From Levilactobacillus zymae (lineage in GTDB: Bacteria > Bacillota > Bacilli > Lactobacillales > Lactobacillaceae), in NCBI RefSeq assembly GCF_032190635.1, contig NZ_JAVLAS010000004.1:1-38803 (forward strand): a DNA stretch of 38,803 nucleotides. Reading direction: 5' to 3'. The stretch's first letter is position 1, and each line of letters begins with the position of its first letter. Of the stretch, positions 1-10,300 are shown in pieces. Made by a program: the position numbers and the translations under genes. Below the pieces are notes generated by a model that searched no databases, was not told the DNA's origin, and saw only the letters and a program-made list of their open reading frames with translations.

Positions 1-474
1 CCCCGGTTGACTGACACCATAAGCCGCCACCCAGATTGTCTTATTTACTAACTGGGACCGATTAATTCGGCCAGCATTGAACCAGCTACCTGATCCGTAC
101 GTAACCACATTCTTGTACCCGTGACTAATCAGGTACCGAAGGAAGACATTAACCTGACTGGTCGTCTTCCGGGGTAAATCGGGTGCTTCAACATCAATGG
201 CAAGTACCGTGGACTTATCTAATCCCATCTTCTTCACCCATGATAGAAAGTATTTAGCTTCAGCCGTTCCTCGACCGTGGAAGAAGTGGTAAACCCCAAC
301 GGTATCGAATACTTTGAATCCATTGGCAATCTGGTTGCCAGCCTTGGGATTGAGATACCCCGTACCTTCGGTTAACTTGACAATAATACCTTTTGCTCCC
401 CACTTCTTGAGCCGCTTCATGTAAGCCAAGGAATCGGATTGGTACGAGGATAGATCAACAATTTTATTAGTCAT
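1..474 (-). CDS. Endolysin, GH25 muramidase N-terminal part (continues at window end)
   Basis: Peptidoglycan hydrolase of the GH25 (Chalaropsis-type lysozyme) family that lyses the host at the end of infection. The first residues (MTNKIVDLSSYQSD) carry the usual N-terminal strand Asp, and 'VLAIDVEAPD' around residue 80 contains the acidic DxE pair of the GH25 active site. The ATG at 474 overlaps the end of the holin gene by 8 bases, so holin and lysin are coupled. The frame stays open to base 1 after exactly 158 codons and resumes without frame change at 38803 (VAKANAWQYTNN...), giving a 361-residue enzyme split only by where the circle was opened. The C-terminal half carries two cell-wall-binding repeats. 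The family call is confident; the junction is inferred from frame and sense. Confidence 0.93.
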   Translation of the reverse strand, partial: MTNKIVDLSSYQSDSLAYMKRLKKWGAKGIIVKLTEGTGYLNPKAGNQIANGFKVFDTVGVYHFFHGRGTAEAKYFLSWVKKMGLDKSTVLAIDVEAPDLPRKTTSQVNVFLRYLISHGYKNVVTYGSGSWFNAGRINRSQLVNKTIWVAAYGVSQPG

Positions 475-895
475 TGCTGTCAGTCCCTTCTGATGGGGTC
501 ATGACCTCCGTTGGTGCTGGGGTAACTACTGGGGCATGATTATCCCCACCGGCCACCTTGTAAGCTTGGTAGGCCTTCTCAACCAGTCCTGAGATAGTTT
601 GAACGTCTAAGTCGAAACCGTTGTCTGTCAACTGGGAGTTAACGAAGCGGATTGCTTCCTTCTTCCGGTCAGACAGAGATAAGCCAGCCATAACCGCCAT
701 TTCTGGAACAATGGTATTCGCCAAGTTTAAGCCAAATTCTAAGCCTTGCTTGACGTGGGTATTCTTCTCCGTCTGAACCTTACGAGTTAAGAGTGGCTTT
801 ACCAGCTTATAAACAGCGGGAATTAACACCATTAAGAAGGCGAATACTCCCGCATTATTAAGCCAATTGAACACATCTGTAATTTCTTTGAACAT
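467..895 (-). CDS. Phage holin, LLH family
   Basis: Small membrane protein of 142 residues expected to permeabilise the cytoplasmic membrane and release the endolysin. Residues about 15-35 (GVFAFLMVLIPAVYKLVKPL) form a single strong transmembrane segment, followed by a basic stretch and a long soluble C-terminal region with a helix containing LSDRKKEAIRFV, the pattern I associate with the LLH holins of Lactobacillus phages. A GGAGG ribosome site precedes the ATG. It lies directly upstream of and overlaps the endolysin gene, which supports the lysis role. The tail after about residue 115 is rich in Pro, Thr and Asp and looks disordered. Confidence 0.88.
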   Translation of the reverse strand: MFKEITDVFNWLNNAGVFAFLMVLIPAVYKLVKPLLTRKVQTEKNTHVKQGLEFGLNLANTIVPEMAVMAGLSLSDRKKEAIRFVNSQLTDNGFDLDVQTISGLVEKAYQAYKVAGGDNHAPVVTPAPTEVMTPSEGTDSND

Positions 896-906
896 TATTT
901 TTCCTC

Positions 907-1362
907 CTAATTTTGAGTAGCACTCATCAAATTATCCGTGATGGTAAAGCCTTGGGGGTCACCACTCGGAAAAATGGCAGTGTAAGTGGTCGTATCAGTT
1001 GTTGAGGTAGTGGTATCGGCGGTTGAGCCATCATCAGTTAAGCCTTCTTGACTACCGGGAGTAATCAGACTGGATAAGGTCACCCAGACTTCAATCAGAT
1101 AGTCATCGGGTACTAGGGCATTCATAACCTCGGCATCAACCGGCATGGTAACCAATCCGGCTAATGGTTGCTTAATTGTAGCCATATCAATCGACTTATC
1201 GAATACATATCCGGTATCGTTGGCAACTTTTACATCAATTGTTTTAGCATTAGTTAGGTCGAATGCTGAACCGTCTTGGGTAATCGCCAAGTTGAAACTG
1301 GCTGTGGTATCTAGGTATTTAACCTCATTGTTACCGTCATTGAAGTACAGTTCCTTACTCAC
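907..1362 (-). CDS. Baseplate BppU-like N-terminal domain protein
   Basis: 151-residue protein between the tail-fibre gene and the holin. The first ~100 residues (KELYFNDGNNEVKYLD, then alternating beta strands with IDVKVANDTG and YLIEVWVTL) resemble the N-terminal domain of BppU-type baseplate proteins, which hook receptor-binding proteins onto the baseplate of siphophages. A Thr/Ser/Asp-rich linker follows (TTTSTTDTTTY) and then a short C-terminal segment (FPSGDPQGFTITDNLMS). The start is GTG with an AGGAGG ribosome site, overlapping the preceding gene by 8 bases. Full BppU proteins are longer, so this may be a short accessory form. Identification is by pattern and gene position only. Confidence 0.6.
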   Translation of the reverse strand: MSKELYFNDGNNEVKYLDTTASFNLAITQDGSAFDLTNAKTIDVKVANDTGYVFDKSIDMATIKQPLAGLVTMPVDAEVMNALVPDDYLIEVWVTLSSLITPGSQEGLTDDGSTADTTTSTTDTTTYTAIFPSGDPQGFTITDNLMSATQN

Positions 1363-1594
1363 TGGTACCGCCTCCTAGGGCATTCGTGGCTTCAGTTTTT
1401 AATCGTGTTAAGACCAGTTGTTTGAATCCAGCCCATGAATCAGTATCTTTTGCCGCTTGCTGGGCTTTTGCCGTATCTTCTTGAGACGCATCAAATTCAC
1501 CATAAATGATATGTTGCGTTTTTGTAAAAGTGTAAGTGTATTTAATATGAGTTGAGCCATCTGTATTTAAACTTGTAAATAAACTATTTAGCAT
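1355..1594 (-). CDS. Small tail-module protein of unknown function
   Basis: 79 residues from the ATG at 1594, chosen because AAGGAAGG lies just upstream; a TTG six codons earlier would fall inside that ribosome site. The N-terminal half has beta character (IKYTYTFTKTQHIIYGEFD) and the C-terminal half is a predicted helix (EDTAKAQQAAKDTDSWAGFKQ). It overlaps the preceding fibre gene by 11 bases and the following gene by 8, so it belongs to the late tail/lysis operon. Small genes in this place in Lactobacillus phages are usually minor structural or assembly proteins, but I do not recognise the family. Confidence 0.7.
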   Translation of the reverse strand: MLNSLFTSLNTDGSTHIKYTYTFTKTQHIIYGEFDASQEDTAKAQQAAKDTDSWAGFKQLVLTRLKTEATNALGGGTSE

Positions 1595-2822
1595 TGTTAA
1601 CCTTCCTTTCAAGTTGGGTAACTCGTTGAGACAACTGGTCGTTCCTCTTAGACAATTCTTGCAGTGCGGCCATAGTCATTGAAAGTGCATTAGATTCATT
1701 GAATCCTGTTTCGTCCCCCACTTGAGTAATCAAATCAATAGGTACGCTATATTGTTTATTACCAAGTTCATTGACGTCATCAATAATTGGACCAACATGA
1801 ATCTTGCTATTGTCATCATCTTTATATTGCCACCGCTTAATGTTAGTAGCATTAATTTTTGCTAACGCAGCAGCTGTTGAAATATCAGATATACTACGTT
1901 TACTTGAAAGTGTACTTTTAATGGTGTGCCCATGTGATACGATATCCCCGGCATGAATGTCGATAGTGTTATCAGCTTTATTATGAAAATAGATGACACC
2001 GCCTGAAGTTGGGGAAATACTACAATTGTGTTTGTAGCCATCGTTTCGGCCACCCGCTTTAATCCCATCTAACGAATTGAGTTCTCCACCGACGAATACC
2101 TCGCCATCAGAATTAAGGTGGGTTTGTTTGATGTCGTTCCACGTGGTACCAATAACTATTCCAGTCGAATCAATATCAACACGTCTAAATAGTTCAGAAC
2201 TTGGGTCAAGTTGGGAGGTTTCTCTAACTTTAATATCATTTGGACCAATATAAGTTGCATCATAGTGTCCATTATTATTATTTTGGGCATTCATGTGCAT
2301 TAAGCCATGATTAAAATTAACACCCATGCCTTGTGACACCTTGCCACTCCAAGTTCGAGGATTATGACCGGCATCACCATCAAATTCTCCTGTAGTCCCA
2401 TCACCTGAATCTGATCCAACATCAAGCGTTAGATTTTTGGCAAAAACCTCAACAGAATTTAGTGTACCGGAATTAACAGTACCTAAATTTGCTGTTAAAG
2501 CAGACAACTGTTTAACGCTTAGTGCCTGCTGGTCCCACCTTTTATTTTGCCAAGTCGTCCCATCATATATATACATTCCCGTGGCGGTCCCGGTATAACC
2601 CGATGAATCCGTCACTATCCAAAGGTCTCCTTTTTGATGATTGTTGGTATCTTCTACTTGACCAGGATCGTATATTGATTGAGTAATTTTGTCGTTAAGC
2701 ATGGTATCAAAGTTTCCTGATACCTTTTTCAAATTGTCACTTGCATCCTGACCAGCCTTTTTAGCGTCTTGGGCTAACTTAGTTGCTTCGTTAATATCAA
2801 CTGAACCCGTTGCAATAATCAT
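1584..2822 (-). CDS. Tail fibre / receptor-binding protein with C-terminal S74 chaperone domain
   Basis: 412 residues. The N-terminal ~60 residues are helical (EATKLAQDAKKAGQDASDNL) and likely attach to Tal; 'HQKGDLWIVTDSSG' followed by 'MYIYDGTTWQNK' is a common phage fibre module; the middle is a Gly/Asp/Asn-rich beta region with repeated 'G..V.G.' turns. From about residue 305 (STLSSKRSISDIS... IHVGPIIDD) it matches the intramolecular chaperone (Peptidase_S74) that trimerises fibres and then cuts itself off; the Ser and Lys of 'SSKRS' fit the expected catalytic dyad. It ends in a coiled coil (LSKRNDQLSQRVTQLERKV). It overlaps the Tal gene by 4 bases. It probably recognises the host surface. 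Confidence 0.8.
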   Translation of the reverse strand: MIIATGSVDINEATKLAQDAKKAGQDASDNLKKVSGNFDTMLNDKITQSIYDPGQVEDTNNHQKGDLWIVTDSSGYTGTATGMYIYDGTTWQNKRWDQQALSVKQLSALTANLGTVNSGTLNSVEVFAKNLTLDVGSDSGDGTTGEFDGDAGHNPRTWSGKVSQGMGVNFNHGLMHMNAQNNNNGHYDATYIGPNDIKVRETSQLDPSSELFRRVDIDSTGIVIGTTWNDIKQTHLNSDGEVFVGGELNSLDGIKAGGRNDGYKHNCSISPTSGGVIYFHNKADNTIDIHAGDIVSHGHTIKSTLSSKRSISDISTAAALAKINATNIKRWQYKDDDNSKIHVGPIIDDVNELGNKQYSVPIDLITQVGDETGFNESNALSMTMAALQELSKRNDQLSQRVTQLERKVNNAK

Positions 2823-5413
2823 CCTTCAACCACCTCCTGATAAGTCTCACCGTCATCAATATTGAAAGCAGAATCGTCATCACTGGCACTATCTGAGTCG
2901 TCAGTATCGTCAGGGATTACCACTGGTTCTTCTGCCTCGGTGTTTTCACCCTCATCTTCAGCTGGGTAAGTGACGGCTAAGTCCTTGCTATCGTCACGGA
3001 TACCGATTGGAATTGACCATAAGCCAGAGTGACTAATCATGACGCTATGAGCCGCGTCTCGGTACTCGCTGACGTTGAAGCCGATTATTAACTGGTCATG
3101 CGCTAAGTCCGGGTATATCCCTTCTGGTTCAAAGTGACCACCATATTCAATTGGTACAGACAATTGAATATCCTGTGAAGGTTCAATTTGATAATTAAAA
3201 ATGACTGACTGGGTAATGAGATTGATACACATGACTAGTCGGTCATCCTTATTATTGACGTCCCCAGCGGTAAAGAAGGCGTATGGGTATGCAATTGAGT
3301 TGGCTTGAATCGTATTATATGTGCCATCGTTGGTGACCCCACTTGGTACCGGATTCCAGCCGAAGTCCTGCAATTTGAAGCGAATAATGGGGAAATAATT
3401 ACCGGTTTTTAAGTCGGAGATATTACATACTTCTACCGTGCCATCCATCTGACTTCCAATCCATAATCCATTGGTAAGGTCAACGTTAGGCCGGACGTAT
3501 GTTTCCATCTCACACCATTTTGTAACCATACTGGAACCACTATTAATCACGGCATGAGGGGTGTATGGGAAGGTTGCTAACCATTTCTTTCCCCCGTTCA
3601 AATCCTTAATCTGGGAGTAAATCAGGTTGTTGGCTTCATCATAACCAAAGGAAGAACCATGTTGACCACCTTGTACAATCATGGAATCAATTAGTACCCC
3701 CTTAGCACTCCAATGTAGGTATTGGCAATCACTTAAATTGGACTGATTTTCCTTCCCCCTGTACGCGTAACTGGCAAGTACCTCACCATTGCTCATAACG
3801 TACGAGAATTGTAATGCCCCAACATGGTTGTTGCCAAACTCGTCAGGGTTACCGTCAGTTGTCTCCCACAGTTTATTGAAGGTACCATCAGCATTAGTAC
3901 CGGTATCTATCCACATTTCTGATTCATCTTTAACGAATGAATCGTCAATTGATACCACTAAGCTACCAACGAATGGGGGAACAATGGTGGCTTCATAGCC
4001 GTCCTTAGCATGGTCTGCTTCCCACGTTAGATTGTGGGTACCGTCTTGTTGGATATACTCCCAGTGAAAAGCCGCGGCTGACAAGAAGGAGGTAACATTC
4101 TCACCTTCTATGAATAACCTTGCGATTACCCTTTTACTGGTCTCAGTATTCGTCCATGATTGACCCAGTGGGGTAATTAAGCTGATACTAGCAGCATTTT
4201 GGTTCTTTTTAGCGTCTTCAAACAGCTTGGCTACATGGTCATTCCACCGCTGTTCCATATTCTTGATGAAATTGGGAGTAACAACTGTAACCGTACTGAA
4301 CTCACCAATGACTACCTTATTCTGAGTTGGGTCACTTTCAGAAGTCGTCCGTTGAATAACTCTGGCTTGCAAAGTTAATACTGGGGACATTGTCAGGTCG
4401 ATTACCTTAATGGTATCGCCTAATTGGGCATCAAAATCGCTGGTTACATCTACGGAATAATTGACCCGCGGGTGGTTATATAGTCTGAGTGTCTTCAATC
4501 CCAATGATAGTAAGGCATCGGGTTCACTGACCGTAGAACTGGTAATGCTACCTTCTAACCAAGTGTTGGCGTCGTTGTTGTACAGGGAGTTCGCAGAGGC
4601 ATCAGTGACAAAGTTACGACCACCGTTACCTTTAGCTGTACTGATTGAAGCTCCACCGGAACCATAGACGTACAGTTTGGTAATCAAGGTAGTATCGACC
4701 GTCTCTCGTTTAATGGACAGCATGTTGTCACCGTAAGTGATTCGTCTACCGGTATTCTGACCACGCTGATCGGATAATTCCAGAATGGTATCAACCACAA
4801 TCCCAGAACTATCTAATTTCACGTATCCATCAGCTTCACAATCGTAAGTCGTCAGTATTGTTTGAAACAAAGCTTGAGAAGATGACTCACCATCAATGGA
4901 AAAATTTGAAAGTAGTCCAGAAGTTGCATTATTGACCAGCGTTATCCCAGTGCCAGCAATAATCCAGTTCATAGCCGCGGGTAAGGTACACTCTTTAATC
5001 TCTTTTTTAGTGGGAATTGTTTTCCCCAGTCGCCATATTAAGAGGTTAATAGCATCAGCTGAAATAAGGTTAGTTCCAGAGGTGTTATCCATGGTCTCAT
5101 CAACGGTATATATTCGGTACACTCGCCAGCGGTCATTAGCTTGGTCATAAGCTGCTAAGTGATTGCCTACTCTAAGATATTGAGCCGCTGGACTGTCTGC
5201 TACCATAGTGAGACCGGTAAAGGTATCATTCCAACTCTTAGAATTAGCGTTGGGGTCAGACGTATTAGCTAGACTGGCTTCGGCAATACTGTCGTTTGAA
5301 GAATTATCATCGGCCAATTGTTGCTGAATAGTCTCACCCCAAAAAATATTTGTATCGGTTGTCGTATCTAAGGTGGCGACTCGTTTGAGGTTCTTATCAA
5401 GAATGACGTACAC
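2819..5413 (-). CDS. Tail-associated protein (Tal / prophage endopeptidase tail) with propeller-like C-terminal domain
   Basis: 864 residues, GTG start after GGAG. Residues 1 to about 400 follow the Tal/minor structural protein pattern (MYVILDKNLKRVATL; GDTIKVIDLTMSP; VIQRTTSESDPTQNKVVIGEF), the tip hub that plugs the tail. An Ig-like stretch follows (VIARLFIEGENVTSF ... TWEADHAKDGYEATI). From about residue 540 the sequence changes to repeated blade-like elements, with 'GGQHGSSFGYDEANNLIYSQ' and 'GGHFEPEGIY', which recall the beta-propeller of phage P68 receptor-binding protein, TagC and helveticin J. The last ~45 residues are very acidic (DDTDDSDSASDDDSAF). The propeller identification is inferred from motifs. 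The protein may bind the host glycan as well as seal the tail. Confidence 0.8.
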   Translation of the reverse strand: MYVILDKNLKRVATLDTTTDTNIFWGETIQQQLADDNSSNDSIAEASLANTSDPNANSKSWNDTFTGLTMVADSPAAQYLRVGNHLAAYDQANDRWRVYRIYTVDETMDNTSGTNLISADAINLLIWRLGKTIPTKKEIKECTLPAAMNWIIAGTGITLVNNATSGLLSNFSIDGESSSQALFQTILTTYDCEADGYVKLDSSGIVVDTILELSDQRGQNTGRRITYGDNMLSIKRETVDTTLITKLYVYGSGGASISTAKGNGGRNFVTDASANSLYNNDANTWLEGSITSSTVSEPDALLSLGLKTLRLYNHPRVNYSVDVTSDFDAQLGDTIKVIDLTMSPVLTLQARVIQRTTSESDPTQNKVVIGEFSTVTVVTPNFIKNMEQRWNDHVAKLFEDAKKNQNAASISLITPLGQSWTNTETSKRVIARLFIEGENVTSFLSAAAFHWEYIQQDGTHNLTWEADHAKDGYEATIVPPFVGSLVVSIDDSFVKDESEMWIDTGTNADGTFNKLWETTDGNPDEFGNNHVGALQFSYVMSNGEVLASYAYRGKENQSNLSDCQYLHWSAKGVLIDSMIVQGGQHGSSFGYDEANNLIYSQIKDLNGGKKWLATFPYTPHAVINSGSSMVTKWCEMETYVRPNVDLTNGLWIGSQMDGTVEVCNISDLKTGNYFPIIRFKLQDFGWNPVPSGVTNDGTYNTIQANSIAYPYAFFTAGDVNNKDDRLVMCINLITQSVIFNYQIEPSQDIQLSVPIEYGGHFEPEGIYPDLAHDQLIIGFNVSEYRDAAHSVMISHSGLWSIPIGIRDDSKDLAVTYPAEDEGENTEAEEPVVIPDDTDDSDSASDDDSAFNIDDGETYQEVVEG

Positions 5414-5437
5414 ACGTCTTAACTCCTTTCTATTTAA

Positions 5438-7324
5438 TTATTTGACGGCTGGCTTGTACTCCAACGTTATATCTGCATTGGCTGGGTCAGGAGTGAAGTG
5501 CATCTCTTGACTTACATCACCTTCAATCGAAGGGAAGGTAGATAGCCATGAGACATACTTATCAACATTTCTTCCATCCACTGTGACTGTATTATCAGCT
5601 GAATCTATTATGATTTCTTCACCAGCATGAGCAATCACATGAGGAATATCATCAGGGTCATCGCTACCATCAGAAGTGTATATTTTGAGGTCAGTCAGCG
5701 TTTCAAAGTCAGAATAATATCCAACTGGTGGTTTAACCAAGTCTTCTTTAATATCATGCTTCATGAATGTGGCCGCTACATTAGCCAAAGCAAATCCAAA
5801 CTTGCCTGACTTGTCTAACTTCTCCGTGTGAATGTGGACCCTGTTAGTATTGTTTGGACTATAAGCTACTCCGCGGACAGGGTCCCATTCGTTAATCTCA
5901 GCCACCCAGTTGTCATACACCTTGCCACCAATGGTCTTCTTCTGACGTTCCAATGAGAACTCACCGAAGAAGTCTGAGTAAGCGTCCTTGTTCATGTACG
6001 TTGTCTCCATGACATAAGTCTTAATGGTTTTGGACTTAGTCCTAACCGTTGGCTTGGAAACCTTGGTAGATTTACTCTTTCCACCAGACTTTTTCTTAGT
6101 TGCCTTTTTCTTAGCCTTAGAAATAGTCTTAACCGTGACCTTCTTAGTTAAATGGACCTTTACATCATGATGATTTTGCCCATTAACTTTGCGTCCACCC
6201 TCGTTGTATAAAAGGGTGAGGTACTTGCCCCTATCATTGGTAGCATTGAAGGAACTTCCCAGCTGAATGTAACCACGGGGATACCGGCCATGTGCATAAT
6301 CGTCAATACCCATTCGTCCACATACATTGCCATTAGCATCCAGCAGATAGCCTTCAACCTTACCCATGGCCCGCATGTTTTTCATTCGTTTGACATGATG
6401 AAACCGCATGGATACCTTCCAATAATTGCTAATCTTGGGAATACCTTGGTGGATAATAACGGGACCGTAAAAGTCTTTGTGCTTGCCAGTTGTACCCCAG
6501 TTGTAATGGCCTTTACTATCCTTGGCGACCATTAATGATGAGGCTGTAGCCGTTGCTTTACCATCATTTTCCCCACGATATACCTTAATTTCTTGGGTAC
6601 CCTGACCAGCTTGAAACCATGTACTCATCGAGTTGCAAGGGTCGTGTACCTGCAATTCTTGGTGAGGCGTTAAGCTAGTGATATGACCGTTAGCATCAGT
6701 AACCGTTGAGCCATCGTCAACATGGTAACCAACTGCTACATATTGGTCTCCCAAGGTGTAACCAAAATAGTACAGATCAGTCTTGGGGATAATGTGAATC
6801 ACTGGTTGAACAGTGGTATTGCCAGCTGGTGAAATAATCTGATCATTACTGGTGATATTAATATCCCGTTGAGGTAAGAATCCTCGTGGGTCAGCCAGCA
6901 TGAACGTTAGTGTAGTGGTACAATCCTGAACCCCTTCGTTGATAAATGTTGGGGTAGGAATGGCGGTAAAGTGGCCATAATAGACTACCTCTGGCTGGTC
7001 GTTGAACCTTAATGGGTACTGAGTATCAGCATCATCATGGGTATTAATGAGGGCATTAGACAGATTGTTCAGTATCCGGTTGTAATCTTCCCGGTCAGTG
7101 GGGTACATGGTAATCGGAATATCTATCTGTTTTTCCCCATATGAATTGCCTAAAAAAACGCCCCCATATCGCCCAGGGACGTCTTGGAAGGATTCGGTTA
7201 TCGTTGGGGCAATTGGCTTGGAGACATGGTTGACCAGAACTTCCAAATCCTTGTCGGAGTTGAAACCACCGGTACCATTCTCATCGAAGGCATAATCAAA
7301 TGTGTTAACATCATTGAATGCCAT
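5438..7324 (-). CDS. Distal tail protein (Dit), extended form
   Basis: 628 residues. The first ~150 residues (VNHVSKPIAPTITESFQDVPG; GEKQIDIPITMYP; CTTTLTFMLADPRGF) carry the Dit core that forms the hexameric ring joining tail tube and baseplate. Ordinary Dit proteins have about 250-300 residues, so roughly 350 residues have been inserted before the C-terminal beta segment (IDSADNTVTVDGRNV ... FPSIEGDVSQEM), as in 'evolved' Dits that carry carbohydrate-binding modules. The insert contains a striking basic patch, 'SKAKKKATKKKSGGKSKSTK', about residues 390-425. The gene overlaps the tape-measure gene by 14 bases. The Dit call is secure; carbohydrate binding by the insert is inference. Confidence 0.85.
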   Translation of the reverse strand: MAFNDVNTFDYAFDENGTGGFNSDKDLEVLVNHVSKPIAPTITESFQDVPGRYGGVFLGNSYGEKQIDIPITMYPTDREDYNRILNNLSNALINTHDDADTQYPLRFNDQPEVVYYGHFTAIPTPTFINEGVQDCTTTLTFMLADPRGFLPQRDINITSNDQIISPAGNTTVQPVIHIIPKTDLYYFGYTLGDQYVAVGYHVDDGSTVTDANGHITSLTPHQELQVHDPCNSMSTWFQAGQGTQEIKVYRGENDGKATATASSLMVAKDSKGHYNWGTTGKHKDFYGPVIIHQGIPKISNYWKVSMRFHHVKRMKNMRAMGKVEGYLLDANGNVCGRMGIDDYAHGRYPRGYIQLGSSFNATNDRGKYLTLLYNEGGRKVNGQNHHDVKVHLTKKVTVKTISKAKKKATKKKSGGKSKSTKVSKPTVRTKSKTIKTYVMETTYMNKDAYSDFFGEFSLERQKKTIGGKVYDNWVAEINEWDPVRGVAYSPNNTNRVHIHTEKLDKSGKFGFALANVAATFMKHDIKEDLVKPPVGYYSDFETLTDLKIYTSDGSDDPDDIPHVIAHAGEEIIIDSADNTVTVDGRNVDKYVSWLSTFPSIEGDVSQEMHFTPDPANADITLEYKPAVK

Positions 7325-10300
7325 TTACATTTCCCCTTCCTAAGTTTTTACTTAAACTTTTTCTCGTTTTTACTCGGTTATAACCACTGTAAACATCGTT
7401 AGCAGATACAATAGCTGGCATTGGATTCTGTTGGCCAGAGATTAATTCAGCCATCAATCCGATAATTTCTTTTCCTTGCTTAATCAATTCTGATAAATCG
7501 GTTGATTGAGCGGATTGGGCAGTGGATTGTTGTGGCTTATCCGTCTTAGCGAACTCTTTCATCGTTGAATCCATAATCTGGTATGCTCTAGCACGTTTGG
7601 TAATATCCCACGGAATGATGGATTCCGTCTTGTTACCTTCTGAGATGTGTGCCAACTTTTCAAATCGGCTAATACCACCATTAGCATATCTACGGTGACC
7701 ACTAGGTCCCCAACCACCGGTATGAACATCACTCCGCCAGTTGCTGTCATTAAACATTGCTAATAATTGGTCGTAAGCTGATAGAATATTCTTGTGACCC
7801 TTAACAGCATAAGAACTGAAAGTGCTTGGAACAAATTGAAGCAATCCTTGGGCTAGGTGTCCACTGGCTGAATTAATATCATGAACTTTTTGAATAACTT
7901 TGGCATTCCCACCAGATTCGTGCATGATAACGCTCTTAATTGTAGCTAGTTCTCCAGCGCTGAGGTTGACGTGCATAGCTTTAGCGGCCTTTTCAATCAT
8001 GGAAGCACCACCATAACTAGCTCCACCTGAACCTCCAATAGAACTAAACATGTTGGCTAATTTATCCATAAATTTAAAGAATCCTGAACCAACTTGGGAC
8101 TTAATGCCCTTGATGTTAGAGGAACCTCCGTCTAAATCAACCATTGACCAGAGTGAGCTCCACCAATTACCCGCTTGTTTCTTAACTTTATTGAACATAC
8201 CTTTGGTGATATCCTTAACAACGCCAGCACCGGCCTTAGTGTAATTGAACATGGAATTCAAACTCTTAATTGGGTGGGCGATAATCTTTTCAGCGGTGGT
8301 GAAGAACTTCTTCAATCCAGTTGCCTTCTTAACAAGCCAGCCAGATACATCACCAATGCCTGAGCCGATACCACTCATGAGACTTCCGAACCAATTAGAA
8401 CTACCCTTGGCAAAGTGGATAATCCCTTGCATGTCCATTAATAGCTTGGTCTCAGAGGCGTTCAGAACCTCTGTACCGGCTGGTAACATGGTTTGGATAT
8501 TTCTGCCTTGGACGATACCAGATTGACCGTTTGGAAGGAATACAGCCTCTTTATTACCCGTCTCAGGGGAATCATTGCCATCATTTAACACCGCCATGGT
8601 GGGCTTAGTGATTGCCCTACGGGTGCCCGAGAAGGCACCGGTACCAGTAGCAAAGTGTACATGACCAATATCGGAAATAGCTTTCTTTTTACCACCAAAA
8701 GTATGAATCACACCATCAACCAGATTGATACCTGAATTGATGATATTAATCATGTCGTTCATACCATTTGAAGCTAGCTTTTTAAGGTCTTTCCACAAGT
8801 GGGAGAAGATATGCTTAACGCCAGATACTAGGCTGGTCCATCCTTTTTTAAAACTCTTTTTGAATGCCCCTAACCAATGACCCATAGATGTTCCGAATCT
8901 CTTGGTATGCTTCAAGTCCTTGTTCCAATAGGAATGAAGCTTGGACCGCATTTTATTCCAATGGCTAGTCCAGGAGTGTGAGAATCTCTTTCTGAAACTA
9001 TGGAAGTGTCTTCCCATTGACCCAAAGAAGGATTTAGTATTGTGTACAGAGGCATTCCAAGAGTGCTTTAATTTACGGCCAACCGCTGACCAGTGCTTAT
9101 CCCAGCTCTTCTTGAATTTCCTCTTGAAACTATGGAAGTGTCTTCCCATTGAACCAAAGAAGGATTTAGTATTGTGTACAGAGGTATTCCAAGAGTGCTT
9201 TAATTTACGGCCAACCGCTGACCAGTGCTTATCCCAGCTCTTCTTGAATTTCCTCTTGAAACTATGGAAGTGTCTTCCCATTGAACCAAAGAAGGATTTA
9301 GTATTGTGTACAGAGGTATTCCAAGAGTGCTTTAATTTACGGCCAACCGCTGACCAGTGCTTATCCCAGCTCTTCTTGAATTTCCTCTTGAAACTATGGA
9401 AGTGTCTTCCCATTGAACCAAAGAAGGATTTAGTATTGTGTACAGAGGTATTCCAAGAGTGCTTTAATTTACGGCCAACCGCTGACCAGTGCTTATCCCA
9501 ACTCTTCTTGAATCTGGACTTAAACTTGTTCCAATTTCTACCAATTCTATTGATACCATTCTTAACGGATTTACCAATATGGCCAGCCCATTTGCCAATT
9601 GATTTACCAAAGTGGACAACGGATTTTGCCGTCTTATTTACCCATTTTCTGAATGGCTTGATGTGCTTGTATGCCTCATAAAATGCTGCTCCTAGGGCAC
9701 CAATTACAACAACTGCAATTCCAATCGGGTTAGCATCCATTGCAACATTCAGTAGCCATTGAACTGCGGTAAGTTTCTTGATAACTCCGATAGCCTCAGT
9801 AGTTGCGGCAACAAATCTGGCAATCTTTGATACAGCTAAAACACTACCAAAGGCAACGGCAAAGGCAGCGATTGTTTTGGTGTGTTTGGAAGCAAACTCG
9901 ATAATCTTAAGGAATCCACTAGCAAGCTTGGATACACCACCAATCATCCAAGTAAGTCCCTTCTGGGTATCCTTATTATTGAAGGCTTTAGCCATATCTT
10001 GAGCCGCTCTAGTAATGACGGGTAAAAGCTTAGAACCAATCATAATTTCAAGCTGTTGGCCAGCCATCTTGAATCGCTCTACGTTCATCTTGGCATTATT
10101 CGAGTTCTTATTGGCCAATTTTTGGACGTACTCACCTTTTTTACCCGCATTGGTAACTTCATCAGTTAACTTTTTCAGGGACCCATCGTACTTAGTAAGT
10201 ACCTGAGCCGCCTGCATACCGGTTTGCCCGAAAATTCGCTTAAAGATATCTGCTTTATCAGCACCACCAAGCTTCTTGGTATGCTCTTCGATAATTTTGA

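Noticed and set aside
8941..9681. A 246-codon open frame on the plus strand with perfect internal repeats
   Set aside because: It is the antisense of the 132-bp tape measure repeats; its repeat structure is inherited from that gene, and there is no ribosome site or phage-like content.
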